From contig MESI01000066.1 in the NCBI GenBank assembly GCA_001770935.1, forward strand, positions 1-54,426: a stretch of DNA of 54,426 bases, given 5' to 3'. The notes beneath the pieces were generated by a model. That model saw only the letters and a program-made list of their open reading frames with translations. It made no database searches and had not been told where the DNA came from. Below are positions 1-7,300 of this stretch, piece by piece (within the stretch, counting starts at the first letter, position 1; every line of letters begins with the position of its first letter). The DNA comes from Burkholderiales bacterium RIFCSPLOWO2_12_FULL_61_40 (lineage in GTDB: Bacteria > Pseudomonadota > Gammaproteobacteria > Burkholderiales > Burkholderiaceae_C). The translations under genes were made by a program, and so were the position numbers.

Positions 1-100
1 TGCACATTTGACGCAACCGCGTGCTGTCCTAAAAGCGCAATTACAGGTGCAGCGCGATCTCATCATGGCTGCTGTCTATGCTTAAGTCAGTGCCATTGGA

Positions 101-252
101 GCCTGGCCCCTTTTCCCCGGGCCCCTTTTCCCCGGCCATGCCCGCTATTAATCGAGCCTGGCCCCTTTTCCATGGCCCCTTTTCCCATTTTCCCAAACGC
201 ACAGGGATTGGGACAGAAACCTTTCATTCGAGCCCGGCCTCTTTTCTGCGGC
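101..252 (+). repeat. Cluster of REP-like GCCTGGCCCCTTTT repeats
   Basis: Three to four copies of a short motif lie here: GCCTGGCCCCTTTTCC at 101-116, a full copy TTAATCGAGCCTGG + CCCCTTTTCC at 148-171, a shortened GGCCCCTTTTCC at 174-185, and a diverged ATTCGAGCCCGGCCTCTTTT copy at 226-245. The same motif recurs at 1314-1335 (inverted), 2281-2306, 2346-2362 and 4271-4293, around a RAYT transposase gene at 1346. The open frame crossing this block translates into GPFSPGPFSP-like low-complexity text and is not believed to be a gene. Confidence 0.75.
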
Positions 253-425
253 CACATGTCGGATTTATTGACAGAAAAGAATGCCCCGCATGCATCCCTG
301 CAGCTAAGTCATTGATTCAACTTCCGATTTTTTTTCAGGCACCATTTTTGCTCTCTCCGGCAAGTGCGCCTCTGGCCTGTGAATACGCATAGGCCATTGC
401 AATACTTTTCCAAAGGAGAGCTCAA

Positions 426-1199
426 ATGAACAACACATGGATCCGCAAGGCTTTTTCCCCCGTGGTGGCACTGGTGTTTGGCGTGTCAAGTGTCGGCGCG
501 GGCGCAGCACCTATCTTCTGGACCGATTGGACCGGCACCAACCCCGTGTCAACGGGTTTCCAGGGCGCTGGCACGATCACCACCACAAGCTCCACGATTG
601 GCGTAACGTATACCAATCCGATAGGCGTCGGCTTTTTTGACACCGGCGGCGGCACCGATTTCTGGACCGGCGGGGCTGGCGCAACGTCGCCTTACACCAG
701 CACAGCGGTAGACAACCGCCCCACGGGATCGGACATCATCGCCTTGCGCTTTGCCGGGAGCCAAACGCTGCAATTTTCACAGTCGGTGGCCAACCCCGTC
801 TTCGGGTTCGTCAGCCTCAACGGCAACGGCTATGCCTTCGACCGAGATTTCGAACTGCTGAGCCTGGGTGGCGTGGATGGCAATGCCTGTGGTTTCTGGG
901 GCTGCGGTGGCGCCAGCAAAGTGGTGGTGGACCTGGGGGGTGGGAATTTTGAATACCAGCTCAACAGCAACAACATCGGCGGCACCGAACCACACGGCGC
1001 GCTTCGGTTTGTCGGTGCATTCGACACGGTGACCTGGAGAAGCACCTCCAACGAGTTCTGGAATGGTTTCACCGTTGGCGTACAAGGCACGGCCGACGAA
1101 GTCTTTCCCGGGGCGGGCGTCCCCGAACCCAGTTCGCTTGCGCTGTTGGGCATAGCCCTGTTTGGCCTCGCAGCGTCCTGCAAGCGCAAACAAACCTAG
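426..1199 (+). CDS. PEP-CTERM sorting domain protein
   Basis: Exported protein of 257 aa. Residues 1-27 form a signal peptide (basic WIRK, hydrophobic VVALVFGVSSVG, GAGA cleavage zone). The C-terminus carries the PEP-CTERM tripartite signal: VPEPSSLALLG, a hydrophobic helix and a basic KRKQT tail, which marks proteins processed by an exosortase and sent to the outer surface or exopolysaccharide. The middle is Gly/Thr/Asn-rich and I recognise no enzyme domain; it is probably a beta-rich structural surface protein. An AAAGGAGAG ribosome site lies about 7 nt before the ATG and supports this start. No exosortase gene is in the window. It stands alone, followed by interspersed repeats and the RAYT gene. 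Confidence 0.88.
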   Translation: MNNTWIRKAFSPVVALVFGVSSVGAGAAPIFWTDWTGTNPVSTGFQGAGTITTTSSTIGVTYTNPIGVGFFDTGGGTDFWTGGAGATSPYTSTAVDNRPTGSDIIALRFAGSQTLQFSQSVANPVFGFVSLNGNGYAFDRDFELLSLGGVDGNACGFWGCGGASKVVVDLGGGNFEYQLNSNNIGGTEPHGALRFVGAFDTVTWRSTSNEFWNGFTVGVQGTADEVFPGAGVPEPSSLALLGIALFGLAASCKRKQT

Positions 1200-1250
1200 A
1201 TTGCAATTGCGTATCGCTGCGTCCGTGCCAAGTGGCAACCATTCATAGCC

Positions 1251-1307
1251 AAAACAGGACCCAGCCCTCGTAGATACTGCGTAAGCAGCTCCTAAATCAG
1301 GAGCAAA
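1251..1307 (+). repeat. Interspersed ~58-bp repeat, copy A
   Basis: Nearly identical to the copy at 4299-4356: both share CGTAGATACTGCG, AAGCAGCTCC and TAAATCAGGAGC. It lies in the gap after the PEP-CTERM gene. More diverged relatives are at 2112, 24161, 28251, 37012, 48777 and 52727. The common core is (A/C)GTAGATACTGCGCAAGCAGCT followed by an AT-rich stretch and TAGCAAA. Confidence 0.8.
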
Positions 1308-1313
1308 TGTTTT

Positions 1314-1335
1314 AAAAGGGGCCAGGCTCGATTAA
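1314..1335 (-). repeat. REP-like repeat, inverted copy before RAYT gene
   Basis: On the minus strand this reads TTAATCGAGCCTGG followed by CCCCTTTT, identical to the copy at 148-169. It ends 10 bp before the transposase ATG. Opposed REP copies close to the rayt gene are the arrangement expected for REP/RAYT systems. Confidence 0.75.
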
Positions 1336-1345
1336 AATATTCACC

Positions 1346-2086
1346 ATGCCCCGCCGCCCCCGCATCCACCTTGATGGCGTGCCCCTGCACATCGTGCAGC
1401 GCGGGCACAACCGCCAACCCTGCTTCTTTGCCGACGCCGACTACCTGGCTTATCTGGAATGGCTGAACGACGCAGCCCGCCACACCGGCTGCCAGATCCA
1501 CGCCTACGCGCTCATGACCAACCATGTGCACCTGCTGCTCACCCCCGGCGACGCACAAGCCATCTCGCGCATGATGGTGTCTCTGGGCAGGCGTTATGTG
1601 CCCTACATCAACGCCACGTACCGGCGCTCGGGCACCCTGTGGGAAGGACGCTACAAATCCTCCTTGGTCCAGTCCGAGGCCTACCTGCTAGCCTGCATGC
1701 GCTATATCGAACTCAACCCGGTGCGCGCTGGCCTGTGCAGCGACCCTGCACACTACCGCTGGAGCAGCTACCGCGCCAATGCCCTGGGTGACAGCGCCCC
1801 CCAGCTGACGCCACACCCGCTGTACACCACGCTGGGCGCAGACGACGCCAGCCGCCAAGCGGCCTACCGTGAACTCTTCCACCAGGTCTTGCCCGACACA
1901 ACCATCGCGGACATCCGGCTCGCCCTCCACCAGACCCAGCCTTTGGGCAACAACCGCTTCTTCGACGCCATAGAACAAGCCACCGGCCAGCGCCGCGAAG
2001 CCAAACCCCGTGGCAGACCACGCAAAGCTGCGCAAGACGCGGACGGTAACCCCCGGCAGATGGGGCTTTCGGGGTTGGATGGATGA
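1346..2086 (+). CDS. REP-associated tyrosine transposase (RAYT, Y1_Tnp)
   Basis: Single-strand DNA transposase of the IS200/IS605-like Y1 superfamily, 246 aa. The HUH metal site is visible as NHVHLLL (H60, H62). The following segment GRRYVPYINATY and LWEGRYKS contains the candidate catalytic tyrosine (Y84 or Y87), and RYIELNPVRAGL is a typical family block at about residues 119-130. The C-terminus is basic (RGRPRKA). There is no partner tnpB or IS200 left/right end; instead REP-like copies flank the gene, one of them 10 bp before the start. That context favours a domesticated RAYT involved in spreading short repeats over a free IS element. The frame is intact. Exact REP specificity is inferred. 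Confidence 0.9.
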   Translation: MPRRPRIHLDGVPLHIVQRGHNRQPCFFADADYLAYLEWLNDAARHTGCQIHAYALMTNHVHLLLTPGDAQAISRMMVSLGRRYVPYINATYRRSGTLWEGRYKSSLVQSEAYLLACMRYIELNPVRAGLCSDPAHYRWSSYRANALGDSAPQLTPHPLYTTLGADDASRQAAYRELFHQVLPDTTIADIRLALHQTQPLGNNRFFDAIEQATGQRREAKPRGRPRKAAQDADGNPRQMGLSGLDG

Positions 2087-2111
2087 GGGCCGCTGCGGGT
2101 GGATCATGGTG

Positions 2112-2170
2112 AAAACAGCCTCCAGCCCTTACAGGATGTGCGTTAGCAGCTACATAAACAATAGCAAAAT
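2112..2170 (+). repeat. Interspersed ~58-bp repeat, copy B (diverged)
   Basis: Keeps the order AAAACAG, CCAGCCCTTACAG, GTGCGTTAGCAGCTAC and ATAGCAAAA of the family but is more diverged than the copies at 1251 and 4299. It lies 26 bp after the RAYT stop. Confidence 0.55.
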
Positions 2171-2369
2171 TAAATATTGCCCACATGACATTCCCAACGC
2201 AGCGGTTGAGGTCACTGGTTTTTATGGGGCTGCTGCACGCAGGAGGTACCGGAGCAAGGGCGGCTGACGCGATGCCGATTTTTAATTTGAACCTGGCCCC
2301 TTTTCCCTTTTTCCCTCTTTTCCCCTTTTCCGCCATTTCCGTTTTCACTTGGCCCCTTTTCCACTTTTT
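2171..2369. other. Intergenic stretch with REP-like and polypyrimidine sequence
   Basis: Holds two further REP-like copies (2281-2306 with TTTAATTTGAACCTGG, and 2346-2362 with CTTGGCCCCTTTTCC) separated by a pyrimidine-rich CCCTTTTTCCCTCTTTTCC stretch. A short plus-strand frame from 2185 begins with a signal-peptide-like stretch (LVFMGLLHAGG, ARAADAMP) but runs directly into the repeat and has no ribosome site, so at most it is the decayed 5' end of an exported-protein gene. Confidence 0.5.
2281..2362 (+). repeat. REP-like repeats after RAYT
   Basis: Two copies of the CCTGGCCCCTTTTCC motif at 2288-2306 and 2346-2362 in the same orientation as those at 101-171. Together with the inverted copy at 1314 they bracket the RAYT gene. 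Confidence 0.7.
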
Positions 2370-3266
2370 TCAGCGCTGGCGCTGTGCCAGCTCGACGATG
2401 ACTTGCTCAAGCGCCGTCGTTCCGGCCCATTCGACCGCGCTGGGATCGCTCTTGATGTCGATATGCGAGCCATTGAGGCCACGGGTCATTTCGGTGAAAC
2501 CAGCAAGGGCAGCCTTTGAGAAATGGGCTTGCGCCAGCGCATGGGGCCACTCAGCTTCCGGCAGGACGGCCACGTCGACAGGCTTCCCAAGCGTGGCTGA
2601 AACAATAGCGGCAACATCGTTCGGGGTGTAGTCTTTGGGCCCCGAGAGGGTGGCAACGCAGCTCCCCGTCCTTTTTTCTTGCAGCAAAGCAGCTGCGGCG
2701 CTGCCGACATCCACAGTCGCCACCATGGGGAGAGGACGCTGTGGTGGTGCCAGAAACGTCGGCAGGGTGCCGCTGCGCACGGCCTGTCCGACCATTGGCA
2801 TCCAGTTCTCCATGAAATAGGCCGCGCGCAGGAAGACGGTGGGTACACCGGCCTCAATCAAACGCTGCTCGAACATGCGGTTCATCCCGATCCATCCCGT
2901 TCCGCTTTCACGGTCGGCGCCCACCGAGGAAAGAGCCACAAGCCGGGGCACGTCCGCCGCAACCGCGGCGCGCGCCGTGGTGCTGGCAATCAAGTCTGCC
3001 CTCTCGAACAGGTCTTCACGGTTGTAGTGCTGCGGGCTGACGACATAGGCGCCCTGGGCCTGACTGAGCGCCTGGGTCATGGAGGCCAGGTCTGTCAGAT
3101 CGGCCACGGCAAGCTCTGCGCCGCGTTCGGCCCACGGCCGGCCCTTGGCTGGGTCGCGCACCACGACGCGCACAGGATGGCCGGAGCGCAAAAGCGCATC
3201 GGCGGCAGCGGTGCCGGTACGGCCGGTCACGCCGAATACAACGTAAGGAAGGGGGGAAGCAGTCAT
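2370..3266 (-). CDS. NmrA-like / SDR NAD(P)-binding protein
   Basis: Atypical short-chain dehydrogenase of 298 aa with an N-terminal Rossmann nucleotide site: VVFGVTGRTG gives GxxGxxG at residues 12-18, followed by RVVVRDP (Arg suggesting NADP preference) and VALSSVG. It matches the NmrA/HSCARG or NAD(P)H-azoreductase type of predicted redox sensors or quinone reductases. Substrate unknown. The ATG at 3266 is preceded by GGAGATTTTTGT, a good ribosome site, so the longer frame reaching 3317 is not used. It is divergent from a LysR gene beginning at about 3296, a common arrangement in which the regulator controls the reductase. Confidence 0.85.
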   Translation of the reverse strand: MTASPLPYVVFGVTGRTGTAAADALLRSGHPVRVVVRDPAKGRPWAERGAELAVADLTDLASMTQALSQAQGAYVVSPQHYNREDLFERADLIASTTARAAVAADVPRLVALSSVGADRESGTGWIGMNRMFEQRLIEAGVPTVFLRAAYFMENWMPMVGQAVRSGTLPTFLAPPQRPLPMVATVDVGSAAAALLQEKRTGSCVATLSGPKDYTPNDVAAIVSATLGKPVDVAVLPEAEWPHALAQAHFSKAALAGFTEMTRGLNGSHIDIKSDPSAVEWAGTTALEQVIVELAQRQR

Positions 3267-3295
3267 ACAAAAATCTCCTGGGTTGATGAACCTGA

Positions 3296-4267
3296 ATGGT
3301 GGATGATTGGTCCACATACATCAATGGCATGAAAGTCATAGTCAACATGCACCAAGTGGATTTATCTACCGTCGACCTCAATCTGTTAAAGCTATTCGAA
3401 GCACTCGTTCGGGAGCGAAGTGTCACCCTGGCGGGCCTGCGCCTGGGCTTGAGCCAACCGGCCGCCAGCCGCGCGCTGGGGCGACTGCGCACGATGCTGG
3501 GTGATCGCCTGGTGGTCCGCGGCAAGCTCGGGCTGGAACTGACGCCACGCGGTGAAGCGCTGGCCAGTCCAGTGGCCAGGCTGCTGGACGATGCCCGAGG
3601 TATCGTCTCGCCTGCCGTCTTCGATCCCGCCTCTGCAACGGGTCGTATCACCATCGCCGCGCACGACCACCTGAGCCTGATGGTCCTGGCGGGTTTGATC
3701 GCCCGCTTCGAGCGCCATGCGCCCGCGCTCAGTCTCCATATCGCGCAACCCGCCGGGGACAACGTGCGGCTGGTCGAGCAAGGGGACGCAGATCTGGCAC
3801 TGGGCATTTTCGAGGCCCTACCCGGCAGTCTCCATCGGCGCGGCCTTTACACCGACCGCTTGGTATGCGTGGTGAGGTCCGATCACCCCGGTGTGGCAGA
3901 CGGACTCAGCCTGGAGCGTTATGTGGGCTTGCGCCACGTCACCGTGACCATTTCCGGAGTGGGAGAGAGCGCAGTCGACGTTGCTCTCGCGACACTGGGG
4001 CTCACGCGCCACGTCGCGCTGCGCGTTCCCCACTTTCTTGCCGGTGCGATGTTGGTGGCGGACAGTGACATGGTTCTCACCTTGCCAAGCCGTTTGGCGT
4101 ACCTACTTGCGAAAAGGCTCCCGCTCGCGCTCGTGGATCTGCCGCTAAAGGTTGCGCCCTTGTCGCCAGCCATGATCTGGCATGAGCGCTTCCACGGCGA
4201 CCCTGCACATGTTTGGGTCAGGCAACAGCTTGTCGACATCGTCGCGTCGTTCAATGCAGTCGGGTGA
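3296..4267 (+). CDS. LysR-family transcriptional regulator
   Basis: LysR regulator, up to 323 aa. The winged helix-turn-helix sits at about residues 25-85 (DLNLLKLFEALV, SVTLAGLRLGLSQPAASRAL, LGDRLVVR), followed by a periplasmic-binding-like effector domain. The DLNLL opening resembles the NodD/SyrM subgroup. ATGs at 3296, 3329 and 3347 are all possible; none has a clear ribosome site, and 3347 (MHQVDLSTVDLN) would place the start just before the HTH as usual. It is divergent from the NmrA-like gene with about 30-80 bp between starts and probably regulates it. The effector is unknown. Confidence 0.9.
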   Translation: MVDDWSTYINGMKVIVNMHQVDLSTVDLNLLKLFEALVRERSVTLAGLRLGLSQPAASRALGRLRTMLGDRLVVRGKLGLELTPRGEALASPVARLLDDARGIVSPAVFDPASATGRITIAAHDHLSLMVLAGLIARFERHAPALSLHIAQPAGDNVRLVEQGDADLALGIFEALPGSLHRRGLYTDRLVCVVRSDHPGVADGLSLERYVGLRHVTVTISGVGESAVDVALATLGLTRHVALRVPHFLAGAMLVADSDMVLTLPSRLAYLLAKRLPLALVDLPLKVAPLSPAMIWHERFHGDPAHVWVRQQLVDIVASFNAVG

Positions 4268-4270
4268 ACA

Positions 4271-4297
4271 TTAATTCGAGCCTGGCCCCTTTTAAAA
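4271..4297 (+). repeat. REP-like repeat
   Basis: TTAATTCGAGCCTGG followed by CCCCTTTT, one base longer than the copy at 148, with a TTTTAAAA palindrome at its end. It begins 3 bp after the LysR stop codon. It is the last copy of this family seen in the window. Confidence 0.75.
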
Positions 4298-4298
4298 G

Positions 4299-4356
4299 AA
4301 AACAGGCCACAGCCCCCGTAGATACTGCGCAAGCAGCTCCTAAATCAGGAGCAAAA
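4299..4356 (+). repeat. Interspersed ~58-bp repeat, copy C
   Basis: Nearly identical to 1251-1307. It lies between two convergent genes, the LysR regulator and malQ-treY (stop at 4371). The CTCCTAAATCAGGAG segment is a small hairpin (CTCCT/AGGAG), but no T-run follows, so a terminator role is only a possibility. Confidence 0.8.
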
Positions 4357-4370
4357 GTATTTCAATAACG

Positions 4371-7300
4371 TCAGGCCTGGGCCAGCAGGGCTGCTGCTGG
4401 CAGGCGGGCGAACGCGGCGGCCAGGGTGATGTGCCCCTGCATGACGACGTGCACCGCGCCGCTCAGGGCATCGGTCAGCCGCGTGCCCTCGGGCATATCG
4501 ACCTGGACGGCCGTATCGCCCCAGGTGGCCTCCCCCAGCGGTGGACGCAGCGCCTCGCCCTGCAGCCGGGCGAAGAGCCGTGCGGCCAGAACCACCAGCG
4601 TGTGGCCCTGGTGGCGGCGGGCGAAGGCAATGACGTGCTCGGCCTGCGCGCCATGGACGGCGAGCGCCGTGTAGTTCCCTTCGCGGAACAGGGCCGCTTG
4701 GGCCTGGCGCAGCGCCAGCAGGCGCCAGAGGGTCCACAACTTGGCGCGGCCATCGTGCGGGGTGGCCGCCAGCGACGCCAGCTGCGCGGGGTCCAGCGCC
4801 TGCAGCGCAGTCAGGCTCTGCTCCAGGGCGGCGTAGTCCACCGGGTTGCGGTTGTCCGGGTCCACCAGCGTCAGGGCCACTTGCTCGTGACCCTGGTACA
4901 GGTCGGGCACCCCCGGAGAGCTCAGTTTGAGCAGGGTCATGCTCAGGCTGTTGAAGGCACCAAACCACGCCAGCGTGGCGCCCAGCCGCTGCAACTGCTC
5001 CAGAAACGGGTTGTCGTCCGGGCTGCTGAGCACGGCGCGCACAAAGCCTTCCAGCGTGGATTCATACGCCAGGTTCGGATTGGTCCAACGGGTGTCCACC
5101 TTGGCCTCCCGCGCCGCTTTGCGCATGTACTGCACGATACGCTCGGTATAAGGCTGCAGCGTGCCTGCCCCCAGGGCGCCCGGCGACAGCGTGCCCAGCA
5201 GGGTCTGGTACAGCAGGTACTCGTCGGCGTGTGAAGGTGCGCCTGCGGGAGCGCCCTGCGCTTGCAGCGCCGCACGGATGCCCCGGTTCAGATCCCTCCA
5301 GCGGCGCAGCGCCAAACGCCAGGTGGCCGGCATTTCGGACAGCACGTTGATGCGGTTGCGCACATCCTCCGAACGCTTGTTGTCATGCGTGGAGCTTGCC
5401 AGCAGGGTGTGCGGCCATTGCTGGGCCCGCAGGGCGTTGGCCTGGTGAAAGTCGGCCACGCTCACACCAAACCGATCGGGGTCGCCGCCCACCTCGTTGA
5501 GCGAACTCAGGGGAAAGTAACGGTAAAAAGCCGTGTCCTCCACGCCCTTGGCCGCCACCGGGGCGCTGAATTGCTGGAACCGGACCGCAAAGCGCCGCAC
5601 GCGTTCGCCGACGTCAGCCGATGCGCCCGGCACGGCACGGCCCAGCAGGGTCTGGCGCACAAAGCCGAACACCGACAGATCGGCATCCTGGCTGGAGCGC
5701 TCGGCCTGCTGCACGGACCAATCCACATAGTGCTGGTCCTGCGCAGTGGCCTCGTCCAGGATGTAGGTGCGGTACACCGGCATGCAGGCCGTGACTTCGG
5801 CCAGCGCCCGGCGCAGGGCGTTGTGGGTGTAGTCACGGGTTCGCCGGTCGGCGCGGGCGATGCGCAGCAACTCGGTGGACAGCACATTCAGTTCCGACGA
5901 CAGGGTGGTGCGCATGATGTCGCGTTTGCCCGCACGCGCCACCTCCCGAAAGGGCTGCCCGATGCCTGTGAAGTTGCGCCAGATGCAGCCAAACCTGGCT
6001 TCGGCGGAGGTATCGACGAGCACGCCGTTGGCGAGGTTGGCAAAGTCATAACCCGTGGTGCCGTGGATGGACCAGCTCAGCGGCAGCTCTTCGTGGGGCG
6101 CCACGATCTTTTCCGCCACCACATAGAGCCAGCGCGCGGGGCGGCCATCGGCCTCCTGGCCTGGCAGCACCAGGCCCGCGCGCCGGGCATAGCCTTCTTG
6201 CAGTTGCGCAAAATAGCGCGCCGGGTCAAACAGCCCGTCGGGATGGTCAATGCGCAGCCCGTCCACCAGGCCCGCACAGGCCAGGTCCAGCGCGAACGAC
6301 TGCGTGGCTTCAAACACCTCTTCACGCTCCATGCGCAAAGCAGCCAGTTCGTTGATATCGAAGAAGCGCCGGTAGTTGATCTCGTCCGCCGCCACGCGCC
6401 AGTAGGCCAGGCGGTAGGCCTGCGCCTCGATCAGCGCATGCAAGGCATCCCGCGCGCTCGCAAGGTTGAGCTCGGCCACAGCCGCGGCGATGGCCTGCGC
6501 CACGGCCGGATTGCGGGCCACCAGCCGCGCGAGCCGGGTTTTGAGCAGTTCCTTGTCGCGAGCCCGCTCCGCACGGGCATCGGGCTCACTGGCGTCGCGC
6601 CCGGGCAAGTGCCCAAACGCCGTGGCGGTGCTGGCCAGACTGGCTCCCAGGTCCACATCGTTGAGCCGGGCCTGGGCGCGCACCAGCACCAGGGGATAAC
6701 TCTCGGGTGCCAGCGGAAAGCGGTGCGCAAAGTAGTGCAGCGCCAGACTCCCGCTGTCTTCTTCAAAGCGCAGCACCACCGCGCCGGTCATCAGCACGTC
6801 CCCGTAATGGTCCCCCAACACCGGCAACAGCACTTTGCCGGTGAGTTCCGGGTTGAGCGGCTGCCAGTCGATGTCGAAGTGCTGCGCAAACAGCGACGCG
6901 GGGCCGCTTTCCAGCACGTCCATCCACCAGGCGTTGTCCGCCCCCAGCACGCCCATGTGGTTGGGCACCATGTCCAGCAGCAGGCCCATGCCGCGCTCGT
7001 GCAGCGCCGCGACGAAGCGCTCGAAGCCCTCGCGTCCGCCGAGTTCGGGGTTGACCTCGCCATGGGCCACCACGTCGTAGCCATGCATGCTGCCGGCACG
7101 GGCCCGCTGGATGGGAGAACAATACACATGGCTCACCCCCAGGCGCGCCAGGTAGGGCAGGATGCGCATGGCATCACCAAAGCCAAAGTCCTTGTGGAGC
7201 TGCAGGCGGTAGGTGGCGCGCGGCACTTTGGCCTGCACACGGCCCCGGCCCAACGGCGTGCGGGACCGGTGCGGACGCAACTCCGCCAGGGTATGGCCCA

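Noticed and set aside
78..392. Open frame translating to GPFSPGPFSP repeats
   Set aside because: It is made of the REP-like motif and lacks a ribosome site.
2185..2631. Open frame with a signal-peptide-like start
   Set aside because: It runs straight into REP-like repeats and then antisense through the NmrA-like gene; no ribosome site. Possibly a dead gene start, not annotated.
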